Of a DNA stretch of 64,000 nucleotides, positions 1 through 10,662 are shown one piece after another; position 1 is the stretch's first letter, and the number at the start of each line of letters is the position of its first letter. A program made the position numbers and the translations under genes. A model generated the notes under the pieces. That model was given only the letters and a program-made list of their open reading frames with translations. It ran no database searches and had not been told where the DNA came from. The stretch comes from Lepeophtheirus salmonis (lineage: Eukaryota > Arthropoda > Copepoda > Siphonostomatoida > Caligidae): the NCBI RefSeq assembly GCF_016086655.4, contig NC_052143.2, positions 21,963,886-22,027,885 of the forward strand, written 5' to 3'.

Positions 1-430
1 CTTTTAGTCACTCAGAGAGTACTAGAGTATTTCTTGAATTACTCAATATATAGATTTTTATAGTTTATAAAATTTCCTCGAGGATCTCCATTTTTTTTTT
101 TTTATAAAAAAGTAAAACACGATTTAAAAAAAAATGAAATAGTTTAAAAAACACGATGTAATTGTCATAACAGTGAAAAAGATTGATTTAATTGATTGAA
201 AATGCAACTTTTCATCTGTAGAAAAACACAGATTTATTTAATTATTTTGTATCAATTTTTAGATATATATAATTCTTTTGATTTACCCTTTTTGAAATCT
301 ACATATTCAATTATACAAACTTTGATGTTTGACTGTCTGTGGATAATTCATTTTCAATGACAGCTAGTGTAGCTAAGCCTTGGAGAACACCTTGATTTTT
401 AAACTTCGACAAGATATAATTTATTAATTA
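1..430. other. AT-rich intergenic DNA, no gene seen
   Basis: Homopolymer-rich sequence with no open frame or repeat end that I recognise. It precedes the Gypsy remnant and could include its decayed upstream part, but nothing supports that directly. Confidence 0.5.
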
Positions 431-431
431 A

Positions 432-2230
432 CAAGGATGCCCTGCAAATGGTCAGAGTTGCAACAATTGCAACAAGAAGGGGCATTATGCTTCTATGTGC
501 CGTAGCTCCAAAGTATATTTGTATACGAAACAAAGATAGTCAAACAGTCCTCAGAGTTTAGATGAACCAAGTTATGTGAGCTCAAGTCTATCACCCCCAA
601 CCTCTTCCCCATTAATTTAATTTCACAAGGATCTCTCAGAAACGTACTTCCAGACAGCAGTGCTTCAGCTAATCTCATCAGTGCACAGAATGCTGAACGT
701 CTGGGATTCAATATGAAAACGGGCAAAAAGCCTGAAGGCCAACTCACAGCCGCAAATAATATCAGTATCGGCATCATCGGTGAGACGAAAGTCAAAATAA
801 AGTATCATGACATAATGAACCCCAATAACTTTTCAAATATCCAGTGAATTCCGATGTATAATTAATTCTCAGTCTAGACACATGCATTAAACTGAAAATC
901 ATCCATGAATTTCCATGTCAAATAGAATCTGCAATAAAAACCAAATGCACCCCGTGCTAGAAGTCCTTCACATTAACGGAGACTCGTTCGAGTCTACCAC
1001 TGCTACAACCACTTTGCATCACTCGGTAGTACCTGTTCACACGAATCAAAACCGGAAGTCGGAGAGGAAAGTATCTTCACCACTAAAGAATCCCTCTCAT
1101 GGAATATTCCAACATCTTTGACGGAGACAAACATCTGAAGATCATGAATGGACCTCCAATGGTCATCCCCTTCAAACCCAGCGACACTCCTTTCAATGTT
1201 AAAGGTCCCAGTCCTATCCCTCTATCTCTTTGTGAACGGTTCAAGAAGATGTTGGATGAACTAGAATCCCAAGGCGTCATCTAGAACATTTATAATCCCA
1301 ACGAATGGGTCGATAGAATCATCATCCAACGATTGAAATATGACCAAATCTTCCAATAACTACACTCCAGTCATCAGGGACAAAGAGACACTGAAATGAC
1401 CTGCCAGACCACTTTTTGGTCTGAAATTAAAACAGATATACGCAATCTCATCTAAGTTTGTGAAGAATATCAAAGTCGTCGATCAAGCCTGCCCAAAAAC
1501 AACTCTGAAATCGGACCCTGCCCATATAGTTGTTTCCAGGAGATTGCAACTGATTTTTTTAAAGTCAGAGGCAAGCACTATTTGGCAGTACTCGATCGAT
1601 ACTCCGACTTCCTTCTCGTCCACATATTCCCGTGAGCACCAACATCTTAGTCCCTTATCAGCATCCTCCTCCACCATATCACCACCATCGGTAGACCATT
1701 AAGAATTTTCTCAGACGAAAGACTTCAATTCAAAGCAGCAGAAACACAAAGTCTCTTTACTCGCTGGGGCATCACATATAGACATTCATCACCACACTTC
1801 CCTCAATCGAACGAAATAGCAGAATCCGCCATTAAGTCAATTAAGGCTCTGCTCCTTAAAACTAGGAACACAGTATCTGCAGTCTTTCAGGAGGGCGACT
1901 CGAATGGAGAAACACACCACTTCACCCATCCCAAATTGTCTTCGAAGACCAATGCAATGTACCACTGCATCGCCAAGTAGCATGAGGTTGCAATGAACCA
2001 CTACGACAAGACAGCCAATCAGCTCAAACCCATCTCCACGAGCTGCTGGATCCTGGATCAAAATCTGAGATCAGACAGCCACAAGATAGATAATATCTTC
2101 TCCCCCTTCTATCGGCCTGAACGCAATGTAGAAACCGACGCTTCATCCGGATCCTCAAAAATCGCGAGGACATAATTGCAACCCCTCGCTGCGAGAGTAC
2201 CCTCAAGCATAACAGTCAAGCTGAATAGCC
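432..2230 (+). mobile_element. Decayed Ty3/Gypsy-type retrotransposon Gag-Pol remnant
   Basis: Pieces of a Gypsy-like polyprotein lie in the expected order but in several frames broken by stops. A CCHC zinc knuckle (C-x2-C-x4-H-x4-C, about 459-500) marks the nucleocapsid end of Gag. A retropepsin-like stretch (about 647-845) has DSSASANLIS where DTGA would be expected, so the catalytic site is degraded. The reverse-transcriptase N-terminal lead-in (1099-1284, with GPPMVIPFKP and a FKKMLDELESQGVI helix) stops at a TAG. Most of the RT and RNase H is missing. The integrase core follows (1546-1635 and about 1700-1980): TDFFKVRG with YLAVLDRYSD, then FSDERLQF, then SSPHFPQSNEIAES. The three acidic residues of the D,D,E triad are still recognisable. 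This is a dead internal-deletion copy. A purine-rich run followed by a TG near 2296-2312 may be the polypurine tract and 3' LTR start, but no second LTR was found. Confidence 0.85.
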
Positions 2231-3311
2231 TTCGAACCTACGACTACCAAAAAGATTAAGATTCGATCTAAACAAATTTACCCCTTCAGATTGACTCAGG
2301 GGTGGATAGGGTGTGTGAGGATTGACGTTAAGAGCTAAGGTCGTGAGTTATCAGCTCATCCCTAATCTTAAAACACTCTGATGTCAGAGAGCATCTCTGA
2401 GTATTATTATTATATTGTATTATGTCATAAAGAGCACGTATGAGAAATTGAAAAAAAATAAAAATTATAGATTACATGATTATATTTTACATTGTTTAAT
2501 TGATCTTATGGTAATTCCATAAGCACATTTTTTAATAGGTCTCTATAATCTTGTATGTACAGCTGAATGGGATTTTTTTTGTCATTATAATAGAATTTTT
2601 TATTTTCAAAACTACGGTAATAAATTTAAAATAAATGTCTTCCATACATCTCGATATATTTTGTCATTGTATCATTGAATTTTTACCCCCAATATCTAAC
2701 AGTTTTTTTGTTTGTTTTTTAAATTTGATAGAAAATATAGAAATTTTACATTTAATTCATTGAAAAGATTTATGAATGTGGTTAGCGTACCTCACAATAA
2801 CCCGATTCGAATGAGTAAAAAACTTACTATAGCAATTTAGAGGGTCTTCTTCTATCATCTGTAAGACAGGCCTACTTTTGAAGCAGTCATAAAATGCGTG
2901 GACATAATTATCAATATTATCTCACACACAGATCCTAAGCATTCTTCTGGAGTCATTTTTGACTTATTGGTTAAGATCAAAGACCTTGCAAAGTTTGTAT
3001 AATCAGTGATATAATTCCTAAAAATGGACTGGGAATCTACAGTGTGGGGTTCCAATCCTCGGAGTAGCAAGATTTCCACACAGTCATCAAAAGACAGAAC
3101 AAAATCAATTTGTGGTATAATTAAATACTATATTTAGCTTTATGTTCAATTCAATATGTCCTCATTTACCACAAATAACATTATGGGATACATTTAAGTA
3201 TTTAATAAATTTTTTTATAATATTTGAGACTCTAGAGTACACCAAGTTTTCTTTCTCAAGAATGAGATAATAATGATGACAGGGAAATATCAAAAAATCC
3301 TATTTAAATTG
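2231..3311. other. Intergenic DNA after the Gypsy remnant, possible LTR scrap
   Basis: About 2300-2450 could be the beginning of a 3' LTR from position and base composition only. The rest is AT-rich. A 74-codon minus-strand open frame (2855-3079) has no recognisable motif and is not called as a gene. Confidence 0.3.
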
Positions 3312-3500
3312 CAGGAGCGTTCGCAAGGGGAAGGCTAAAGGGGCTGTAGTTCCTCACCGAAATTAAAAAATATTGATTTGCTTCCTACGGAAATTTAATA
3401 CTTTTTTTTTTTAATATGAAATTAATTTAATCTTTCAAAAAAAATTCAAAACTATTTGACTTTCAAATTTTTTTTCAAAAAAATTAATATAGCGATGTGA
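3312..3500 (+). repeat. Short-element family A, truncated copy (A1)
   Basis: The left end CAGGAGCGTTCGCAAG matches the family terminus CAGGGGCGTCCGCAGG with substitutions. It is followed by the typical GGCTAAAGGGGCTGTAG module and an A/T-run interior. No matching right end or target duplication was found, so this is a truncated copy. Confidence 0.6.
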
Positions 3501-4339
3501 TAAGCTAGAAATCATTTTTTTATGGTTCTAAATATGTCTTATACCCTGTTTCATGATCAGCCTTAAAGATTTTTTTGAATGTCCATTTTTATGATTTTGT
3601 GTAGTTTTTGGACAAAAAGTATAGATGAAACAAAAGTCAAAAAGACATTAAACTAAAATATTTTTATCTTTCAATAATATATTTTATTATCCAAGTATTA
3701 AAATTGCCTGGTATAATGAAGGCAGAGAGAAAAAGTTAGCTGTGTGATCGGCGGTACTAAAAATGCTTACTCCAATCTTTCAATGTTGGTTTCTTTTATT
3801 TTCACCAATTTTTGTGAAAAAAGTATCATTTTTTTCAAAAAATTCCATTATTTATTCAATTTCTAATTTTTGGATAATTTTTCAATGCTACCCTGAAAAT
3901 CAAAATAATACACATTTTAAAAAAAACGCATATGATATCTCATTGACAGGCGTTGTTTGTGCCACTTTAAAGTTCGGCAGATAACTTCATTGTACCTTTA
4001 TCAACAACAAGTCTAAACAGGACGATCTTAAGATCTAAAATTATGAAACGTAGACGTCATCAATCATTGGCGATCCTCTTGCAATGCAACTTTTAGAACT
4101 CTTTAATAGATTTTCATGAATCCAATATTTCAATTTATCAAAATTTATAAAGTATATTAAATGAATAAAAAAGTACATTCTTGAATATATCTATACTGTA
4201 CTTATAAATATTTTTAGGCAAGGAAAAAAATGTAAAATAGTAAAAGACTGTTGGTGTATCAATGCATCATCAACAAAGTTCCGATCATGAATATTTTTTC
4301 TTCGTTTTGTGCGGATCCAGCATTGTCATTGTACTGGTT
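3501..4339. other. AT-rich intergenic DNA, no gene seen
   Basis: T-rich and A-rich tracts without recognisable coding sequence. The 73-codon open frame at 3763-3984 is phenylalanine/serine-rich as expected from T-runs and is treated as chance. Confidence 0.4.
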
Positions 4340-4650
4340 CTGCTTTTATACTTTTAATTTACATTTCCTGGATAGATGGAGTCCCAAGGAATAAATTATA
4401 CCTTCCTTCAAGACAGTGCACCGGCCCATAAGGACAAAAAAGTCCTGGATGTCTTGTCCACAAAATTTCCTCAATTTAAAATACCGGACTTTGGCGTGCA
4501 AACTCAGGAAACTGAACCCATGCAATTTCTATCTGCAAGGGAGTGTCAAGAATTAGGCCTGCGTCAAATATCATTCGTATGTGGAGGCCCTGACGAAAAC
4601 AATGAAGCTAATACAGCGCTGAAAAATCCCCCCCAAACTCCTCTCTTAAA
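4340..4650 (+). pseudogene. Tc1/mariner-type transposase fragment
   Basis: The frame at 4376-4675 contains YTFLQDSAPAHK followed by VLDVLSTKFPQF. This corresponds to the second catalytic aspartate region (QDxAPAH) and the following helix of Tc1/mariner DDE/D transposases. The segment where the WPxxSPDLNPLD motif should follow is unrecognisable (PDFGVQTQETEPM). No first aspartate motif or N-terminal DNA-binding domain is nearby. It is an isolated catalytic-domain scrap of a dead element. Confidence 0.6.
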
Positions 4651-5229
4651 TAGAAAAAAATGCATATATATCTGAATTAAGTGAAAAATGGCTCATGAAT
4701 AGAAGGTTTAAAGTCTTACAATAGACAAAAAAAATGATCGAGAGTGTGCATCCTTTTTTAAAGATCCTACTCCAAGAAGACCCATCGATCGGAGTGTTGG
4801 AATGACATCCCAATCAATATGTTTGTAAATTCATCCCTACATGCTTATAGAGTTGAGTCGAAACCTGAAATGAACCTCAATTGCTTCTACCCGACAATTC
4901 TCATTTAATTTCAAACATCACTCTGGAAGGTGATAATGTTAAATAATTATGTAATTTATCTTACAATGTCTACCATATGAAAAAGTCACTAAAATTGATG
5001 ATGCTGAAAAAAAAGCTCGACCACATAAATATCTGCTTAAATAAATGTTACTAAGATGATACTCGCAAAATAAATTTTGCTCAAATGAATGCACGCGTAT
5101 ATCATATATCAATACACAGTATAAAGAATATCATTTAGTTAATATTTGTCACCGAGTTCAAGATGCTCAATTATTAATCATTCTATGTCAAAACTACCCA
5201 CTCACCTACACAAGATGCCGGTTTACTGA
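4651..5229. other. Intergenic DNA, no gene seen
   Basis: No convincing reading frame or repeat terminus was seen. It lies between a mariner scrap and the R2-like remnant and may be decayed transposon sequence. Confidence 0.4.
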
Positions 5230-6232
5230 TATAAAGGGATGTGTCCTCCTGACAAGGAGATCAGTAAGAGAGTGGGTAGGGATGTCCCACGATACTCCAA
5301 AAGAGTTTTTCCATGCTCGGGTGGTCGATGGAGGGTTAGGCTAAAAGAGCTTCTCATCTCTGGCTGTACCCTAACAAATCGTAGATATCGGGTGCTATGG
5401 GACAGCAAAGAGGAAATCATCTTAGAGGTCTGCAGATATAACATACCTATGTTTGAGTTAAAGAAAGTCCAGATAGGGGGGTTATCATGCTCCTCCAGTG
5501 AGCAGACCCCCGAGTTGTACCGAAAGGCACTTTATTCAAAAGTAAATACGCAGGGGCAAGTCAAGTCACCAAGGATATCAAAACTTCTCTTCCTTGCTGA
5601 CACGGCATATGAATGTTTCAGACAAAGAATTCACCCCTGCTGTAGAAATAATGGTCGCGTCCGTCAGCACTAAAGCAAAGCAGTCCAGATTCAGGGCACT
5701 GGAAGGGTGCAATAAATACAGTTTATGTCTGGAAAAAGTAAAAAATCTAGCTCATATCCTCCAGACATGTCCGAATTAAAAAAATGCGCGGACAGAAAGG
5801 CACAATATTATTATTCAAAGAAAGATTGTGAACTCCCTGAGCCAGAGGGGAATAAAAGCCAGGAAAGTAACGTTGTGCCGTATGAGGAATCGTGCCTAAA
5901 GCCGGATATTATACTTGGTCTACGTGGCGGATCTGAGCATTGTGTTGGAAGCATGTGAACTTGCAGATTGAGAAAAGACATATGTTTAAAACATCAATAA
6001 TTGTGCATCTTGAACTCGGTGACAAGTTTGAACTAAGTGATATAATTGTAATACCTGTAGTAATAAATTGGACGGGGTAATGTCTAAACAATCCTATACT
6101 GATCTAAATAAGGATCTAGATATTCCTCCAATGTTCATACAATGGATACCACTAAAAGTTCTAACAAACTTGCATGCTCTATACAGAATGGTTGCAGAGG
6201 CCAGTGTTTTAGAATAACTGATTTACATAGAT
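5230..6232 (+). pseudogene. R2-clade non-LTR retrotransposon 3' end (RT C-terminus, zinc finger, endonuclease remnant)
   Basis: One reading frame, interrupted by stops, runs through the region. GGLG occurs near 5330. TRHMNVSDKEFTPAVEI then leads to FRALEGCNKYSLC and LAHILQTCP, resembling the CCHC zinc-finger segment between the RT and the restriction-like endonuclease in R2-type LINEs. ERHNIII and IVNSLSQRGIKARKVTLCR follow. After a stop, a shifted frame has KPDIILGL, like the KPD of the endonuclease core. The end has SKQSYTDLNKDLDIPPMFIQWIPLK, again typical of the C-terminus. R2 elements normally insert in 28S rDNA, yet no rDNA is visible here, so this is either a non-rDNA lineage or a displaced fragment. 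The 144-codon open frame at 5239-5673 is a shadow of this region. Confidence 0.7.
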
Positions 6233-6235
6233 TTA

Positions 6236-6662
6236 GTTCCCTTCACTTTTTGCCCAATTCACAAGCGGGTAAAGAAGGGAGTTAGGTGAACAAGTAACTA
6301 AGATTTCAAATTAGTTATATTAAAGTTAAAAAATATTCATTCTTTTTTATTTTATTTCTATATTTTCTGTTTTAAAGTGAATTTATGTATTCCCAAGAGT
6401 GGGGTTTATTCATTTTAGCTCTCACTCAGCCCACTAAGGTAGATGTGTTGGGGGGGATACAAAAACACAATAAAATCCCACGATTGGGTGATGTCGAAGT
6501 GATTTAAAAACTGATTTCGTGTACATATATAAAATAGAAGAAGAAAAGGAGAAAAACTGAGTTTGGCAACCCGCATACCATAGGTGAAAGGGTTTATATG
6601 GTTTTTAGGGTTTAGCTCCCTTCTTTACCCACGTTATGAATTGGGCGAAAAGGGAGAGGAAC
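6236..6662. mobile_element. 427-bp element with about 46-bp terminal inverted repeats
   Basis: The left arm (6236-6281) begins GTTCCCTTCACTTTTTGCCC and ends GGGTAAAGAAGGGAG. The right arm (6616-6662) is its reverse complement with a few mismatches (CTCCCTTCTTTACCC through AATTGGGCGAAAAGGGAGAG). The interior contains no coding sequence. No clear target duplication was seen. It begins directly after the R2-like remnant. Superfamily is unknown. Confidence 0.75.
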
Positions 6663-7539
6663 AGGAAAATGTCAATACCGTTTATATTTCAAAGCGGACC
6701 TAGTGGTCTAAGCTCTCCTGTCCGGTCTCTCACGCTCCAACCGATACAACGAATGAGATGTCAACAAATTCTAGCACAATTTTTGTAGATAACATTTTAG
6801 TCTAAAAACCTTTAATGTTATATTCTTTATCAGCCAGTAGCCCAACTCTCCAGTTCATAACCCAAGTACAGTGGGTGAATGGTTAAGTTTAATTAATTCG
6901 TTAAAAAAAAATACTTGTTTTAAATTATATATTTACTAACCCAGTATCTTTAGCCTCTAATTAAATACTGGCTGGCAATTGATTTATGGAAGTGCAATAT
7001 GGACAAGTTTCTGAAATTTTTAAACAATGGAGAAATTATAATTTTTCAAACATTCTCCAGGGGTTATCCCAGATGGCCATCTGACGCTTAATAACAATCG
7101 GGACAATGCCTTTTTAAATTATTTTTAATGATAAACTATTCTAAAATTCTTTCTGATTATCCCTTTGATATATTTTACTTTAATGTACATTATTTTTTAT
7201 TTATTTTACATATACATATTTGTCTCAACTTTTTTAAATTTTCATATATAAATGTAAATATTTGTACTAAAACAGAATATAAAAAGGGAGGCAGAGATCA
7301 AATAACTATAGGAAACATGGTCAACAAGGGATCCCTGTTTATGGAGCAAAAAATGATTAATTGACCACTAAATAAGTTCCCCTCCCGAAAAGGACAAAAA
7401 ATTCCAATACCGAAACTCCCCTAGCAGGTGAGGTGTGGCCCATTTTCAACAGATTAGACGGCTGTGTTTCTGCAAGTTTTAAGTCTCTGCCTTCTTTATT
7501 TAATATAAAGCCAAAAAAACCCCAAAAAAAAACAACAAT
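6663..7539. other. Intergenic DNA, no gene seen
   Basis: Around 6690-6760 there is a less AT-rich stretch containing GGACCTAGTGGTCTAAG, faintly similar to a tRNA A box, but no B box follows. The rest is AT-rich without a supported gene. Confidence 0.35.
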
Positions 7540-7830
7540 TGATTATAACATAGAAGGAGCACTGAGTAAAATGAATTAAATCTCGTAGGCGTTTAGTTCA
7601 ACTCATATTAAAAAAGAAAATAAGAGAAGTACTATGTGTTCACTTTAATTTAATGAATGCGACTTTAGATGAAGATAAGTAACGAGCGAAAGTACTCCTT
7701 GGCTCATCAAATCATATTAGAAGCTTATCAAGCTGTTATTGTTATTTTTTATTCTTGAGGAGAGAACGTCTAAGTATTGAATAACAACGTGTGACTAGCC
7801 TTAAGTAATTCCAAGTATTTCTGAGGGAGG
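7540..7830 (+). repeat. Repeat family C/D, 5' part
   Basis: Shares ordered blocks with 22065-22695: GGCGTTT-GTTCAACTCA, then a TTTAGATGAAG/TTTAGATGAGG block, then TCAAGCTGTTATTGTTATT followed by TTCTTGAGGAGAGAAC. The 3' portion of the family (ending GTCAGGGTGACCA) is absent here. Confidence 0.45.
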
Positions 7831-7831
7831 T

Positions 7832-8872
7832 ATCTGTATATATATAAAAGAGAATGTGGGGTGTGTGTGTAGATGTCCTTTCTTCGTTCCCACACTATCG
7901 AACCTAGGATGCTGAAATTTTGCATGGGTACCCTTTTTCATCATTTAAGGGAATCTTATTTTATGCCCAAAACACAAATACCGTTTTTTTGCAGCTCAAG
8001 AAGACTCGATAAAAAATAAAAGAAAAATAAAAATAAAGAAGTGATTGGCGTCTCAAAAAACAACTATACGAGTAACTACGATTTCTAAATTTATTCAAAA
8101 TCAAAAAGTTCTGGGCAAGAAAGGAAATCGGTAAAAATTGCAATTTCGTTTATTTTAGGCGTAATAAAATGAACTTTCAATGAAATGCGGGATTAGTAAA
8201 TAGAATAAAGTTAGTAAAAATTTCTCTGGAGATTGTTTTGCATATAAATTTTCCAAATAAAAAGAATGTTTAACTGAAATATCTGTAGTTTTCTGAATAA
8301 TTTTTCTTTCCTTTTTCTCGTTTTTTCCCATTTTTTCATCAACCCTCAATTTGATACATTTTGGACATAAAACTTTAAAACTCTTAATCACTAAATTAGT
8401 ATTTTCAATTTCGCAAACATTTTATTATCTAATTTTGGCAATATTTGCAAAAATGAACCAGTTATGGGGTTTATTTTTTTGACGACATTATTCTTCATAA
8501 CTTGTTGATTTTTGCATGTACAAAAAAAATATTGGAGATTTGTGTTTCTTTTACTTGGACCAATCTAGACCGAATTTTTATATGAGACCGGTCCAGACCA
8601 AGCTTTTTTGTTGGACTGAACTAATTCAGTCCAACAAAAAATATAACGGTCTCAGACCGGTGTAGGATTTCCAGACCGAAGCCCAACATAATCATTCATT
8701 TTACTTAACCAAATGGATATATTTTGAAAAAAAGTAGTAAAGGAGACACTAGGCAAGGGATAAATATATAAGGTATATAATATATATTTTCTTGAGCTCT
8801 ACAAGACACTAGTTTTAACACCAACGGGTACATACGCAACACACCGAGCAACGCCGGTTAATCCTTAGCTAA
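7832..8872 (+). mobile_element. Possible non-autonomous Helitron
   Basis: The left end TCTGTATATATATAAAAG is followed by a GTGTGTGTGTG run and ACCTAGGATGCTGAAATTTT, resembling the 5' ends of arthropod Helitrons, and the preceding base is A. The right side ends ACCGAGCAACGCCGGTTAAT then CCTTAGCTAA. This matches the style of Helitron 3' ends, where a short GC hairpin precedes CTRR. The flanking base after CTAA is G rather than the expected T, and no Rep/helicase coding sequence is present. The assignment therefore rests on terminus resemblance only. Confidence 0.4.
8604..8641. repeat. Perfect 17-bp palindrome with 4-nt loop
   Basis: TTTTTTGTTGGACTGAA is followed by CTAA and then its exact reverse complement. 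It is embedded in a wider imperfect inverted repeat of GAGACCG/CGGTCTC and AGACCG motifs (about 8560-8685). Confidence 0.8.
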
Positions 8873-9756
8873 GCTTCTAATTTTTTAAAGCAACATTGTA
8901 TTTTCATCGAGGTATAATAACTCCGGCCATTGCCGAATACTACTGCTATTTGATAATAAGTCTAAAGTAATTAAACTGGCACATCTTTTTTTTATCACTA
9001 CTATTATTCTCTCTACAAGGATAAAATACTGATGATGACAGATTTAAAAAATAAAAATTGCAACTACAAAAATTTAAATAAAAATTGCAACTAAAAAAAT
9101 TTAAATAAAACTTCCATTATCATATTTTTCATACCAATTTATATCTTTTGGGATTAGGGTATGAGCAAGCCAATAAAAAATTGTAAGCCGCATGATGGCA
9201 CAACCGTTTCAGGTCAAATTCAAATAATTAAACTGAATATAAACTACAGTGAGTAGGATTTGTAACTACTAACACTGTTCAACAACCAAAATGTAACAGG
9301 ATTTAATAGTAGAGGTTTATCCCTTGATCCCAAATAGGTTTATATTTTTTCTCTATCGCCCTCAGGGCGTCAAGAAAAATGACATGATTTTTTTGTATTT
9401 TAAGATTCACAACTTCTTTCAGAGCTTGTTGTTGAAGATATATTGATAAATGATTTGAATATATTTCAAATTCTGATGTTTATAGATTCCAAACAATTTT
9501 TAAAATATATTTATCATGTTTAGAGCTCGAGCTATCTATACATAAATTTCAAATCAATAAGAAAGTTTATGATTTCAATTGATTGTAGAACTACCAAATA
9601 TTGTTCAATACCCTTACAACTTGCAAAACATGTTTTTACGCCTAGCAACAACATTTGACATGTAGCAACCATTCACAAATTTAAAAAAAACAAATTCAAA
9701 CCAGTCTCTTGTATAGAAGTTATTTACAAAATAGTTTTTACTTTCTTGATGAATAT
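8873..9756. other. AT-rich intergenic DNA
   Basis: A local direct repeat (AAAAATTGCAACTA units near 9052-9105) is the only structure noted. No gene is supported. Confidence 0.4.
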
Positions 9757-10654
9757 TAATGATGTGCCACGAGCAAAACTCGTCAATTGATACTCAAGTT
9801 TTATAAAGTAAATTAAAAAAGCACAAAAAACTCGGCTTGTGGGCATAAAAAGCAGACCATTACTCGGAACCCGTCAAAACTTGAGATTCTTTTTTTATTT
9901 TTTTGAGCCCATTATAACACGTAAATCTTCGTAGACTAACTTCCTTTCTTTGCAAAATTTAGAATTCCACTTGAAGAAATGTGATGACTTTTTCCAATAT
10001 GCACTCATAATCCCAGTTCCTTTTAAAAATAATATTTGTTTGATTTTTTTAATCCAAGCGGGATTACATTGCTTGGAATTAATTAGCCGTCTATTTTATA
10101 TATATATTATCATTAATTTGCATTCATATTAATAAGCATCAATAATACCACTAAAACATATTTGTTACAAGTTATCACCAGACTATGATAAAACATTAAT
10201 TTATTGACTAAATAAACTGTTTAATTACGCTTATTACCAAGATTCAAATAAGTTAAACTAATTTATATGTGGAATATAAATTACGATAACAATTTTGTGT
10301 GGTTATCAGTACCCTATATTAAATATATTACAGTTATTCTGGTATACTAGTATTACTGTTAGTATAAGATTATTTTATGTAACAATATATTATATTACAA
10401 ATATAATATATATAATAGATTCTAATACAGAGTCCTCTAGAGAACTACACAATTTTTTCCATACTTCATCAAAATAGTATTTTTTTGACTGACGAGTTTT
10501 TTAGGGACCAAAAAGTGTTAGCGTGAATATCGACTGTTCAGGCAAGTAACGAGTATTCAAGCAAGTAACGAGTAAAGTACGTAATTCCCCGAGTATTTTT
10601 TTTAGAAACTCAAAAATACTCATGTATTAAAATTCAGCTCACGGCACATCACTA
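9757..10654. mobile_element. hAT-type non-autonomous element with exact 8-bp TSD
   Basis: The left terminus TAATGATGTGCCACGAGC and the right terminus GCTCACGGCACATCACTA are imperfect inverted repeats. They are flanked by the identical 8-bp sequence ATGAATAT (9749-9756 and 10655-10662). An 8-bp duplication and a TAnTGATG-type end are characteristic of hAT insertions. The 898-bp interior holds repeated CGAGTA-type motifs near its right end (ACGAGTATTC, ACGAGTAAAG) but no transposase. Confidence 0.85.
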
Positions 10655-10662
10655 ATGAATAT

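Noticed and set aside
2855..3079. 74-codon minus-strand open frame
   Set aside because: No motif; could be part of an unknown element but cannot be supported.
5239..5673. 144-codon plus-strand open frame
   Set aside because: Another frame of the same DNA carries the R2-like residues (GGLG, LTRHMNVSDKEF, LAHILQTCP); this frame shows no motif.
6690..6760. Possible tRNA-derived SINE (A-box-like GGACCTAGTGGTCTAAG)
   Set aside because: No B box (GGTTCGA) at the right distance, and no repeat copy seen in the window.
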